From the NCBI GenBank assembly GCA_002898295.1, contig BEHX01000007.1:1-64000 (forward strand): DNA of 64,000 nt. Reading direction: 5' to 3'. This document shows, one piece after another, positions 1 to 8,572 of this stretch. This stretch comes from a bacterium HR21 (GTDB lineage: Bacteria; Bacteroidota; Ignavibacteria; Kapaibacteriales; HRBIN21). Each line of letters starts with the position of its first letter. Positions within the stretch are counted from its first letter, which is position 1. The notes below the pieces were generated by a model. That model did not search any database and had not been told where the DNA came from. It was given only the letters and a program-made list of their open reading frames with translations. The translations under genes were made by a program, and so were the position numbers.

Positions 1-3000
1 CATCGTAGCTGCCCCCATCCCCAATCCCAACCGGATCGACCCGCAACTGCGCCGTCCGCGCCCCGCTGATATTGCCCCCATCTGCCAACGGCTGCCCATT
101 GCGCCGCCACTGATACTCCACCTGCTGCGCCCCACCACCCGCCTGCGCCTCAACCCGCAACACCACCGCCGACCCTGCACAGAACTGCCCACCCTGCGGC
201 TGCTGCACAATCTCCACCGTCGGCGACAACACCGCATACCCGTGCTGCTCTGCCCGCCCACACAACCCGTTGACCTCCACCCAGTAATCGCTGCCAATGT
301 CCCCCGCCTCAACCCCACGAATCACTAACCGCGACGACCGCGCCCCACTGATGCGCCCCCCATCCTGCAACGCCACCGCCCCACGGTACCACTGGTACTG
401 CGCCTGATACGTCGGCGGCGCCCCAATTACCTCCGCCTCCACCTCCAAGACCGCCTCCCCACCAAGCCCCACATACACCGTGTCGGGAGAGGAGGCAAAC
501 CGCACGTCGCCGAGAACAAAGATAGTAGCAGGCTCTGTCGGTAACTGCCCGGTCCCGCATGTCCCGAAGAGCACGCACCGATACCGTCCAGAGGCGGTGT
601 AATCCAAATTACTCAAGCGGAGCTGCCCTTGCGTAGCCCCTGGGATGTTTTGCCAGCCCGAGGGAGTTTCCTTCTGCCACTGGTAGCCGAAGATAGTTCC
701 GTTGGCCAGAACACCCAGGATGACCTCGCCGCCGAGGCAGGCAAACTGGGACTCCGGTTGCTTCACGATCTCGATCGGCGACCATACAATCAGCGTGCTC
801 AGCTTCGAGAGTACAGGTGTGGCGCCGCTGTTGCCCGTCACAAGGCACGCGTAGCTCCCTTCATCAATAGGCTTGGTGTTGAGAATCGTGAGCGTCGGGG
901 TTTGCGTGCCGAAGAAGCGCCCATCGAAGCCCTCGGGAATGGGAGAGCCATTGCGGAGCCACTGGTAGGAGAGGCGAGCGTTGAAGGTAGCCGTCGCCTG
1001 AATCGCCAAGGTCGTTGACCCTCCCATGCAGCCTCGAACCGTGTCGGTAGGCTGCTGCACGATGGTGATGACCGGGATAACCTCATCGGCACCCATGTAC
1101 CACACGCGGCGGCTTTCGCCATCAATGTCAATAGGAACATCGGAATTCTGCGGAACTCCCATGTAGAGCGGGTCGTCGACTTGTGTCAGATGAAGATCTG
1201 TCGCGCTAGCCCACGACACTGCTTTCGAAATCGAGTTCTGATCATACCCGCTGGCGCTCCGCCAGGCAGACAGGTTCGACTGATTGGCTCCTGCCCAGTA
1301 CCCTAGATTTGCCCCGCTGGTGTAGTAGTTGTTCCAGTTGCACGTTGTGGCAAAGGCACCGCTTGCCCAGACAGCGTACCCTGTCCCGCTGTTGAGGAAG
1401 ATGTTGTGCGTCACCCGCAGAGAGCTCCCTCCGCTCACATAGAAGGCGGCAGAGCTTGCGTTCGTGCTCCGAACGTTGAGGCTGTTGTGGACAATGGCAA
1501 CCGCTGGGCGGGAGCGGACGTCGATGCCGCGAGCCAGATTCGCCGTGTTGCCCCCGATCTCGATGAAGTTATTGATCACCCGGGCGGTTGCTGCCGTGGA
1601 GAGGTAGTACGAGTTGAACAGTACCCCGCTCCCCCCGGGCATGCCCCACATCTTGTTCTGCTCCACCTGGATCGCATCGTCGTTGTAGAGGAAGTACAGG
1701 TAGTAGCCGCCTGAGGCGATGGAGCTTGCAGCACCGATGAGCTGGTTCTGGAGGATAACCGGACTGCTCAGGTATACTGCATAGAGGGCTCCCACGTAGA
1801 AGTCCTGGATCGTGTTCCCCTCCACGCGCAGCCCCGTGGTGAGGGGAGACCAGTACGAGCCAACGAAGACGCCGACACTTCCATTGCGAATGAGGTTGTT
1901 GCGGATGGTCAAGTTGTTGTGGTTGTTTTCGTAAGCGTAGATGACCGCATCAGCGGTTGCCGTTGTGGCAGCACTCCGCCCGATGAGCTCACAGCCCTCG
2001 ATGGTCACGTTGTCACACCCGTTGCCGAAGGTTGTGCTCGTCGAGGTCAACCAGATGACTCGCCCGAAGGAAGCCCCGGTGTTTCGAATCGTCAGGTTGC
2101 GCAGTACGACGTACTTGAGCTCGTTGAGCCGCACCACGAAGTTGTCTGTCGAAGAACTCGAACTCCACTGGAGTGTAACATCAGCGGGATTGCCAGACTC
2201 GGACTCAAACGTAATGCGCCGCGTTGCTGTCCCAGCACCCGGAATTCCGCCGGTCACAGTCGGACCGTTCAAATTGAGCTGCTCAGTGTAGGTCCCAGCC
2301 CGTACACGGAAGGTCACCGTATCGAGAACCCCACCAATGTGCAGGTATGCCGCGGCAGAGCTAAAGCTCGGGAAGTCCGGCGCACTGCCACCAATGGTGT
2401 ACACACCCGCAAGTGCCGGTGCCAGCTGCGCGGTGAGAGCATCGTTTGAAGGATCCTCATCAACCTGCCCATTTGGGCTTGAGGTGGAGACTTGGATGGT
2501 TCGGATGGTCTTGGCAGGGAAGTTTACCGTTCCGAGCGTGACAGTTGTGACAGAATTCGGGTTCAATGTTCCTGTCCAGGTATAGGGCGATTGTGGGGTA
2601 CCATCCACCGACCAGTTGATGGTAACACTTGTCAGAACCTGGCGCCCGAAATTCTGCAGTCGGACAGTAATGCCCTGATTGCCAGAGGAGAAAGGCGGTT
2701 GCGGATTCGCAAGCCCGACAATGCCAGCATCGTAGTTCGGGGCTGTCTTCATCTTCGCTGCGAAGCCGGCAGCGTAGCCGTAGCAGTAGTAATTGTCGTT
2801 GTAGAGGTTGATGGTGCCGAAAGTCAGAGGATAGCTGTAGAAATAGCCTGTGACGACGGCTTCCTTACGGGAACGGGAGACGCGGAGATTGTAAACAATA
2901 TCCGAGCTATTGCCCGTTGCTGCAACACCAAAGTCGGGTGTTCCGTCGCTTTTCCAGACCAGGATAAAGACATCCGGGGTCGAGCTGACGGAGATCGTCG

Positions 3001-4201
3001 AACTCCCGAAGGTGAAGGAACCGTAATGGTAACCACCGACGTAGACATTGCCACTGTTGTCTACATCAATGCCGTAGCCGTATGTTGTTATGGTCCCGCC
3101 TGCAGTGCTGCCCCACTGCGCTACGCCGTTTGTATTGAACCTGACTGCGTATAGCTGAGAAGCTGTCGTGGAGCGGCTGATCGTTACTGTCCCGCCTCCG
3201 CTACCGCTGGCAGAGATCGCATAGGCGGGATTCGAAGTTGTGTAGCCAGTTAGGTAGACATTACCTGAGCCGTCGACAGACATATCGTAGAGGATTTCTG
3301 ACCCAGTCCCAGCGATCCCGTTGGCTGCCCACAGAGCGGTTCCACTGGAGTTGAATTTCGCCACGAATACTTCTGGTGTCGTATAGGGTACGCTGAGCGA
3401 AAGAGATGTGCTCCCAACGTAGAGCGGATTGCTGTAGTAATACCCCGCCACATAGACGTTCCCACTATTATCCACTCCGACCCCGTAACCGTATGCCGAT
3501 GTGCTCCCCCCAATCGCTCGTGCCCACTGAAAGACACCGTTCGTATTGTAGACGGCAACGAAGGCTTGCACCCCGCTTCCAACAGCTGTCAGTGTTGTTC
3601 CTGTGGTGGAACCTGCTGAGTAGAAGACCGTCGAGGTGGAGAAATAGCCGGTCAAGTAGCAGTTGCCTGAAGCATCAACGGCAAGCTTGTAAACGATATC
3701 TGTGCTCGTTCCTGCCATCCGAGCAGCCCAGAGGACATTTCCATTCGCGTCATACTTGACCAAGAAGACATCCGGTGTGGTCGCTGTCGCTAGCGACCAG
3801 CTCCCAAAGTAGGCAGGGTTACTGTAGTAGTAGCCCGCAACGTAGACGTTGCCATTTGCATCAACCCCGATGCCGTAGCCGTACTCAGAGCTCGTCCCGC
3901 CTCCTGTGTGGACCCATTGCAGTTGCCCGGCAGCATTGTATTTCGCAACGAACATGTCTACGTTGGCACTGCTGCCGTAGGAGTAAACAGTTGTGGTGCC
4001 GAAGGTGGCGTAGTAGTAGAAGTAGCCTGTGACGTACACATTGCCCTGGTTGTCTGTAGCGATGCGGTAGGGATAGACGTAGTAGTCATAGCATGCACCC
4101 CCCTGCCGTGCTGCCCAGAGCCAGGTTTGGGCAGAGGCGGAAGAGCCTGCCAGCAGCGTGATGAGCGCGAGCACACTCAGCGAGAGGACTCGATGTATCA
4201 T
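1..4201 (-). CDS. Giant secreted protein: beta-propeller repeats, beta-helix and Ig-like domains (3' end outside window)
   Basis: The frame is open from an ATG at 4201 to the window edge, so at least 1,400 residues are present and the C-terminus is missing. The start has a GGGAGG ribosome site and a clear signal peptide (residues 1 to about 25, ending ASAQ). Residues about 26-480 are repeats with the core GNVYVTGYF or GNVYVAGYYYSNP, as in SBBP/beta-propeller proteins, and are very rich in Tyr. Residues about 485-590 resemble a CARDB-type adhesion domain. About 600-1,040 contains VYTIGGSAPDF, FRVRAGTYTEQ and NNHNNLTIRNN, typical of right-handed beta-helix repeats. From about 1,040 on there are Ig-like domains (QQPTDTV...YQWLRNG) at roughly 90-residue spacing. 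This build is typical of T9SS cargo in the FCB group; the sorting domain would lie beyond position 1. The substrate is unknown. It is probably a surface or adhesive protein. Confidence 0.85.
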   Translation of the reverse strand, partial: MIHRVLSLSVLALITLLAGSSASAQTWLWAARQGGACYDYYVYPYRIATDNQGNVYVTGYFYYYATFGTTTVYSYGSSANVDMFVAKYNAAGQLQWVHTGGGTSSEYGYGIGVDANGNVYVAGYYYSNPAYFGSWSLATATTPDVFLVKYDANGNVLWAARMAGTSTDIVYKLAVDASGNCYLTGYFSTSTVFYSAGSTTGTTLTAVGSGVQAFVAVYNTNGVFQWARAIGGSTSAYGYGVGVDNSGNVYVAGYYYSNPLYVGSTSLSLSVPYTTPEVFVAKFNSSGTALWAANGIAGTGSEILYDMSVDGSGNVYLTGYTTSNPAYAISASGSGGGTVTISRSTTASQLYAVRFNTNGVAQWGSTAGGTITTYGYGIDVDNSGNVYVGGYHYGSFTFGSSTISVSSTPDVFILVWKSDGTPDFGVAATGNSSDIVYNLRVSRSRKEAVVTGYFYSYPLTFGTINLYNDNYYCYGYAAGFAAKMKTAPNYDAGIVGLANPQPPFSSGNQGITVRLQNFGRQVLTSVTINWSVDGTPQSPYTWTGTLNPNSVTTVTLGTVNFPAKTIRTIQVSTSSPNGQVDEDPSNDALTAQLAPALAGVYTIGGSAPDFPSFSSAAAYLHIGGVLDTVTFRVRAGTYTEQLNLNGPTVTGGIPGAGTATRRITFESESGNPADVTLQWSSSSSTDNFVVRLNELKYVVLRNLTIRNTGASFGRVIWLTSTSTTFGNGCDNVTIEGCELIGRSAATTATADAVIYAYENNHNNLTIRNNLIRNGSVGVFVGSYWSPLTTGLRVEGNTIQDFYVGALYAVYLSSPVILQNQLIGAASSIASGGYYLYFLYNDDAIQVEQNKMWGMPGGSGVLFNSYYLSTAATARVINNFIEIGGNTANLARGIDVRSRPAVAIVHNSLNVRSTNASSAAFYVSGGSSLRVTHNIFLNSGTGYAVWASGAFATTCNWNNYYTSGANLGYWAGANQSNLSAWRSASGYDQNSISKAVSWASATDLHLTQVDDPLYMGVPQNSDVPIDIDGESRRVWYMGADEVIPVITIVQQPTDTVRGCMGGSTTLAIQATATFNARLSYQWLRNGSPIPEGFDGRFFGTQTPTLTILNTKPIDEGSYACLVTGNSGATPVLSKLSTLIVWSPIEIVKQPESQFACLGGEVILGVLANGTIFGYQWQKETPSGWQNIPGATQGQLRLSNLDYTASGRYRCVLFGTCGTGQLPTEPATIFVLGDVRFASSPDTVYVGLGGEAVLEVEAEVIGAPPTYQAQYQWYRGAVALQDGGRISGARSSRLVIRGVEAGDIGSDYWVEVNGLCGRAEQHGYAVLSPTVEIVQQPQGGQFCAGSAVVLRVEAQAGGGAQQVEYQWRRNGQPLADGGNISGARTAQLRVDPVGIGDGGSYD

Positions 4202-4250
4202 GGTTCCCTCCCACGCGGTTGGATGTGGAACATGTAGCACCATGTGGCAG

Positions 4251-4258
4251 CAAAAATA
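4251..4258 (-). promoter_or_regulatory. TAnnTTTG promoter element of the giant secreted protein gene
   Basis: On the minus strand this reads TATTTTTG and lies 49 bases before the ATG at 4201. It matches the Bacteroidota -7 consensus TAnnTTTG, which recurs before other genes here. No clear -33 TTTG is seen; a TTG lies about 20 bases upstream. Confidence 0.5.
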
Positions 4259-4328
4259 CGTTCTGGAGGGCGAACGAACAACGGTTGCCCCCAGAGGTGG
4301 GATGAGTGTATTTTGGGAGGGCGAGCTG

Positions 4329-4336
4329 TATTTTTG
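4329..4336 (+). promoter_or_regulatory. TAnnTTTG promoter element of the ispF operon
   Basis: TATTTTTG on the plus strand, 25 bases before the ispF ATG, in the divergent gap with the giant secreted protein gene. A TTTG at 4312-4315 is 13 bases upstream, too close for a normal -33 element. Confidence 0.5.
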
Positions 4337-4361
4337 ATGATAGGGTTTTGGGACACCAGTG

Positions 4362-4838
4362 ATGGTTGGCTTTGGGTACGACGTCCACCGCTTTGCTGAA
4401 GGGGGGCGTCTGGTGCTCGGCGGGGTGGAGATTCCCGCTGCTCGAGGAGTATCTGCCCACAGCGATGGCGATGTGCTCTTCCATGCTCTCTGTGATGCTC
4501 TCTTGGGTGCAGCGGGGTTAGGCGACATTGGGGAACACTTCCCCGATACAGACCCTCGCTACCAGGGGGTAGCCAGTCGGGTGTTTGTAGAGCGGGTCGT
4601 TGCGCTCCTTGAGGAGCGTGGGTACCGCATCGTCAATGTGGATGCGACGATTGTGCTGCAGGAGCCGAAGATTGCGCCCTACCGGGAGCAGATCCGGCAG
4701 TCGGTCGCGCGGCTGTGCCGGATTCCGCCTGAGCGGGTTTCCATCAAAGCGACCACACCGGAGCGCTTGGGATTTGTCGGACGCGGAGAAGGAGTGGTAG
4801 CATTCTGCGTGTGCGAGGTACAGCCCTCGGTGCCGTAG
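4362..4838 (+). CDS. ispF: 2-C-methyl-D-erythritol 2,4-cyclodiphosphate synthase
   Basis: This cytoplasmic enzyme makes 2-C-methyl-D-erythritol 2,4-cyclodiphosphate in the non-mevalonate (MEP) isoprenoid pathway. The 158 residues match the normal family length. Visible signatures are GYDVHRF at the N-terminus (zinc ligands Asp and His), then AHSDGDVLFHALCDALLGA, GDIGEHFPDTDP, and the C-terminal GFVGRGEGV loop. A GTG at 4359 sits directly before the ATG; the ATG at 4362 gives the usual MVGFGYDVH start. The 3' end overlaps the histidine kinase gene by 28 bases, so the two are probably translated together, although their functions are unrelated. Confidence 0.95.
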   Translation: MVGFGYDVHRFAEGGRLVLGGVEIPAARGVSAHSDGDVLFHALCDALLGAAGLGDIGEHFPDTDPRYQGVASRVFVERVVALLEERGYRIVNVDATIVLQEPKIAPYREQIRQSVARLCRIPPERVSIKATTPERLGFVGRGEGVVAFCVCEVQPSVP

Positions 4839-6763
4839 TGCTCCTGGCAGGGTGTGTGCTGCCGGAGCAGGAACTGCAGCTGCAGGAGCAGAAAGCTGTC
4901 AGTGGGGAGCTTGCTTTCCTGTGGCAGGGAGCTGGGGTGATATACGCGGAAGTTTACCAAGGCAACCCCAGCTGGGGGATTCCCGCCCGAGTTGTGTTCC
5001 CGGAAAACGGGCGAGTTGTGGAGTTTGCGGGGCGATACCGGGCATTTCTCGAAGCCGATTCACTGCTCTGGCTCCTGGTAGAGGAGCGGGAACGGAGCTT
5101 TTGGGTTGGGATAACTCCGTCGGGACAGCAGCGGGTGGAACCAGCTCTCACAGTGCCGCTTCGGTGGGGATTGCGACCCTGTGGAGTCCTGCGTTCTGGT
5201 CTGTGGGCGTTCCACGGACAGGGGGAGCTCTGGCTCTTTGAGCCTCGTTCCGGGCGGTGGGAACGCCGTGTGGAGCGGCTGCTCTCGGTAGCCTTTGAGC
5301 CCACCCGGAGAGAGCTTGTCTGGCTCGAGTCCCAGGGGGAACGGGTTGTTCTCACTGCGCTGGGTCCGGAAGGGCGCATGCACCGTCGTAGTGTTCTGGA
5401 TTCGTTGCCGGCGTCCCCGGAGAAGGTAGTGCCCTTGATTGATTCCGCTGGGGTAGCGCTCTGCTGGCTTCGGCAAGGGCGGCGGGGATGGGAGCTGTGG
5501 TGGCGCCGTGGGACAGAAGAGCGTCGGGTGCTCGGCTCTGTGGGAAGAGCTGAGCCCTCATTGCAGAGTCTTGGTCGGCAGTGGATCCTTGTGACCAGCG
5601 AGGGGCTGCTGATTGGCGATGGTAGCGGGGTGCGTGCTCGGGGCGATGGAGTGGGGAATTCTGGGCTGCGCGTGCGCCAGCTTGCCACCGGTGAAGTGGT
5701 CGGTACCGATGGGCAGTATCTCTGGCGCTGGAGCCTCCGTCCGGTCCCGTGGTGGCGGTGGGGGCTTGTCGGTGGCATCGGAGTGCTCGGGGTGGCTGCT
5801 CTCGGGATGGGGATCGCGTTTGGAGGAACCCGGCTCTGGCGGAGTATCCAGCGCGCTATGGTTCGCCGTCTCCTCCATTCTGGAGCAACGCCAGGATGGG
5901 TCCTGGACAACAGCCACGCACCGCGTACACTCCCGGCAGAACTCCGAGAGCTCTGGGAGAAGCTCCGCTCCGAGAGAAAACAGAAGCCGCACCTTGTGCG
6001 AGCGCAAGGGAAATGGTGGATTGTGTTGCCGCTTGCTTCCTCCCATTACTGGGTGCAGGAGGTGACGGAAACGGTGGAAGAACAGCAGTTTGAGCTGGCA
6101 CAGAATGTCTCCCACGAGTTCCGGACGGAGCTCAATCGGTTGCGGGAACGGTTGTGCGAGTGGTTTGAAACGGAGCAGAACGCGGGAGCGCGGCTCGGAG
6201 CAAGTACTGCCCTGGATAGCAAGAGCCGGCTGCGGCAGCTGTTGCGACCTCTGGAGAGGCGCTTGGATATCGCTCGACGTCTCGCCGAGCCTCCTCAGCG
6301 AGAGGTGGTTCGTCTCAAAGACCTCTGGGGGTGTCTCTGTGAGGCGTTCCCGGAGCTGGTCACGCGCGGGGTGCTCGTCTGCCAGCCTCTGGTACCGAGC
6401 CAGATGGCGCTCAGAGGCGATAGTAGCTGGCTCTCCGACGCTCTGTTCAATGCCGTTGAGAATGCTTGGCGGGCACTGAGCTCAGGGGGGCAGCTCCGGG
6501 AAGGAGCACAGATTCAAGTACGGGCGTTTCGGGAACTCCGGCGGGAGCCCGGGGGCAGAGTCTCCCGATGGATTGTCATAGAAGTTGTGGACAACGGTCC
6601 CGGGGTACCATCCCAGACGAAGAGCGGATTAGGGATGCGGATTATGAGAAAGGTTGCTCAGGAGTTCGGTGGACAGGTTCGGTGGGATTCGGCTCCCGAG
6701 GGGGGAACGCGAGTTCGGTTTTGGCTTCCGGAAGCACGGGGCGATGGGTGTCGTGACACGTGA
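4811..6763 (+). CDS. Sensor histidine kinase with an N-terminal lipobox-like signal
   Basis: 650 residues from a GTG start inside ispF. The N-terminus GAVVLLAGC reads as a lipoprotein signal with Cys at about residue 15. Residues about 20-305 are rich in Trp and beta strands and look like a propeller-type sensor domain outside the cytoplasm. A membrane segment lies at about 314-338 (LVGGIGVLGVAALGMGIAF). The kinase core follows: H-box NVSHEFRTELNRLRER (His near 434), N-box LSDALFNAVENAWRAL, G1-box VVDNGPGVP, and G2 region SGLGMRIMRKVAQEFGG. The H-box has Glu where most kinases have Pro (HEFRTEL against HELRTPL). No response regulator is adjacent. It overlaps ruvX by 20 bases. The signal sensed is unknown. 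Kinase assignment is firm; membrane anchoring through a lipid is inference. Confidence 0.85.
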   Translation: MRGTALGAVVLLAGCVLPEQELQLQEQKAVSGELAFLWQGAGVIYAEVYQGNPSWGIPARVVFPENGRVVEFAGRYRAFLEADSLLWLLVEERERSFWVGITPSGQQRVEPALTVPLRWGLRPCGVLRSGLWAFHGQGELWLFEPRSGRWERRVERLLSVAFEPTRRELVWLESQGERVVLTALGPEGRMHRRSVLDSLPASPEKVVPLIDSAGVALCWLRQGRRGWELWWRRGTEERRVLGSVGRAEPSLQSLGRQWILVTSEGLLIGDGSGVRARGDGVGNSGLRVRQLATGEVVGTDGQYLWRWSLRPVPWWRWGLVGGIGVLGVAALGMGIAFGGTRLWRSIQRAMVRRLLHSGATPGWVLDNSHAPRTLPAELRELWEKLRSERKQKPHLVRAQGKWWIVLPLASSHYWVQEVTETVEEQQFELAQNVSHEFRTELNRLRERLCEWFETEQNAGARLGASTALDSKSRLRQLLRPLERRLDIARRLAEPPQREVVRLKDLWGCLCEAFPELVTRGVLVCQPLVPSQMALRGDSSWLSDALFNAVENAWRALSSGGQLREGAQIQVRAFRELRREPGGRVSRWIVIEVVDNGPGVPSQTKSGLGMRIMRKVAQEFGGQVRWDSAPEGGTRVRFWLPEARGDGCRDT

Positions 6764-7226
6764 ACAGCTGCAGGGGAAGCGGCTTCTCGGGCTGGACTTC
6801 GGGCTGCGCCGGGTCGGATGGGCGGTCTGCGATGAGCTGCATCTGAGTGTGATGCCGGGGGGAGTGCTCGCCTACGACAGTCCCCGGTTCTGGGAAGAGC
6901 TGCAGGAGGTGGTGCGCGTCGAGCATGTAGAAGGCATCGTCGTTGGGATCCCTGCAGAGAGCGATTCCCCACGGACGGCACCTGTGCTCCAGGCGTTGCG
7001 TCGCTTTGTTGAACAGCTGGAGCAGCGATTCCCCTTTCCGGTCTACCTCTACGACGAGACTGGCTCGACGCGACGGGCACACGAAGCCATGCGCCAGATG
7101 GGGGTCGGGAAAAAGCGCCGGCGCCAGCGCGGGCAGAGCGACCGGATTGCTGCTGCGCTTATTCTCTGGGATTTCCTGCAAGAGCTCCACACGTGGGGTA
7201 AGGTGTACCCGGAGAAGCTCGAATGA
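6744..7226 (+). CDS. ruvX: Holliday junction resolvase-like protein, YqgF/RuvX family
   Basis: 160 residues. The family takes part in 16S pre-rRNA 5'-end processing and/or Holliday-junction resolution, with an RNase H-like fold. The start shows RLLGLDFGLRRVGWAVCDE (first catalytic Asp). The middle has VEGIVVGIPAESD, the third region has VYLYDETGSTRRAHEAMRQ, and the end has QSDRIAAALIL with the last catalytic Asp. The ATG at 6744 lies within the kinase gene; an in-frame GTG at 6753 is possible. Its stop overlaps the start of the next gene (ATGA), so the kinase, ruvX and the GWxTD gene form one transcription unit. Confidence 0.9.
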   Translation: MGVVTREQLQGKRLLGLDFGLRRVGWAVCDELHLSVMPGGVLAYDSPRFWEELQEVVRVEHVEGIVVGIPAESDSPRTAPVLQALRRFVEQLEQRFPFPVYLYDETGSTRRAHEAMRQMGVGKKRRRQRGQSDRIAAALILWDFLQELHTWGKVYPEKLE

Positions 7227-8548
7227 GGAGCTGGGGCTCCGTCCTTGGGCTTGCGCTCTGGTGGGGAATCTGCCTTGCTGCCCTGGGGAGGCAAGAGGCG
7301 TTGCCACCGAGTCGCTACTTCCAAGGCATGGCGGGAGAGCGCTGGTTTGCTGAGCTTTACGCGCTCCCGCTGGGAGATTCGCTGTGGGTCTCAGTGTTGG
7401 TGCGTGTCCCGTATGCCTCGCTGGGATTCGAGCAGGAACCTCTCCGCGGTGGGTTCCGTGCATCGCTCCAGCTGGGGGTGGAGTTTGCCGATAGCCTCGG
7501 CATTGTTCGCCGTCGGCTGGAGCGAGCCGATACAGTGTGGGTGCAGCGCTACGAGGCAACGCTTTCGCGGGATTCTGCCTGGGTTCGGGCATTCGAGGTG
7601 CGGGTGCCTCCGACAGTTGTGCGATGCCGCTTGCGCCTGCTGCTCGGACGGCAGGAGGTGCGGGGGGAGGACTTCCCGCTGACAGACTCGGCTGGGAGGC
7701 TCCGTTGGCGCTCTCCGTTGCTCGCTCTGGCAGCGGAGCAGGCGGAAATTGTTCCGTTCGTGCTCGGTGGGGCTGTTCCCTTCGGTGCCCCGGCAGCGCG
7801 TGTGATGCTCTGGGATGCGCGCATTCGACGGGGTGAGCTCTACACTTACCGCTGTGTGCAGGTGCCGCCGGGACCGGACACGTTCTGGTGGGATAGCACG
7901 CCGGAGCTGCGTGGGACCGTTCGGGCACAGCTGCGTGGACGCCTGCTGCTCCAGCATCCGGAGGTTCCCCGGTATTGGCTGCAGCCCGATACGCTCGGCG
8001 GCTGGGTGGAGTGTCTCCTGCCGACGGCAGAGCTTGTCCCGGGGCGCTACGAGTTCCTGCTCGTGCCCGCTGAGTCAGCGTCTCAGGCAGACACCTTGCG
8101 CTGGAGCTTCCGTATTGTCTGGTCCCAGATGCCGCTTCCGCTGCAGCGGCTCTCGTATGCCATCCGCAGCATGCGCCATATCTTGAGCGACGACGACTGG
8201 GATGAGCTCCGGCGCGGCTCAGAGCACGAGCAGTGGCGCAAACTGTGGCAGTATTGGAAGCAGCGCGATCCGACCCCGGCAACAGCGTACAACGAAGCCA
8301 TGGCAGTATACTTTCGTCGGGTCGAGCATGCGTACTTCGCCTTCCAGTCGGTGAGCGAAAGCGATGGGGCACAGACGGCTCGTGGGACTGTCTACATCCT
8401 CTATGGGGAGCCGACCCGCACAGAGCGGATCTTCCCTCCGGGAGGGCAACCGCAAGAGGTCTGGATCTACGAGCGGCTCCGGAAGCGTTTTCTCTTCGAG
8501 CTTCGCCCCGATGGGCGGTGGCATTTGGTCAATATCGAGCAGTTGTAG
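7223..8548 (+). CDS. GWxTD domain-containing secreted protein
   Basis: 441 residues with an N-terminal signal peptide (about residues 1-22). The C-terminal third follows the GWxTD-domain pattern: KQRDPTPATAYNEAMAVYFRRVEHA, then RGTVYILYGEPTRTERIFPP, EVWIYERLRKRFLFEL and a closing DGRWHLV. The name-giving motif is altered: where GWxTD normally precedes RG, the sequence is GAQTARG. The upstream 300 residues are beta-rich without a recognised fold. Such proteins are widespread in the FCB group, and their function is not known. The start is ATGA-coupled to ruvX, and no other start gives a signal peptide. Confidence 0.8.
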   Translation: MRSWGSVLGLALWWGICLAALGRQEALPPSRYFQGMAGERWFAELYALPLGDSLWVSVLVRVPYASLGFEQEPLRGGFRASLQLGVEFADSLGIVRRRLERADTVWVQRYEATLSRDSAWVRAFEVRVPPTVVRCRLRLLLGRQEVRGEDFPLTDSAGRLRWRSPLLALAAEQAEIVPFVLGGAVPFGAPAARVMLWDARIRRGELYTYRCVQVPPGPDTFWWDSTPELRGTVRAQLRGRLLLQHPEVPRYWLQPDTLGGWVECLLPTAELVPGRYEFLLVPAESASQADTLRWSFRIVWSQMPLPLQRLSYAIRSMRHILSDDDWDELRRGSEHEQWRKLWQYWKQRDPTPATAYNEAMAVYFRRVEHAYFAFQSVSESDGAQTARGTVYILYGEPTRTERIFPPGGQPQEVWIYERLRKRFLFELRPDGRWHLVNIEQL

Positions 8549-8572
8549 CACATCAGACATGGGGATGGGCGG

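Noticed and set aside
1406-3154. Several plus-strand open frames of 100-220 residues within 1-4201
   Set aside because: The minus strand carries one continuous frame with a signal peptide, repeats and Ig domains; the plus frames have no start signals or domains.
6642-8372. A 576-residue open frame on the minus strand across ruvX and the GWxTD gene
   Set aside because: It is the complement of two well-supported plus-strand genes and has Arg/Pro/Ala-rich low-complexity sequence with no domain.
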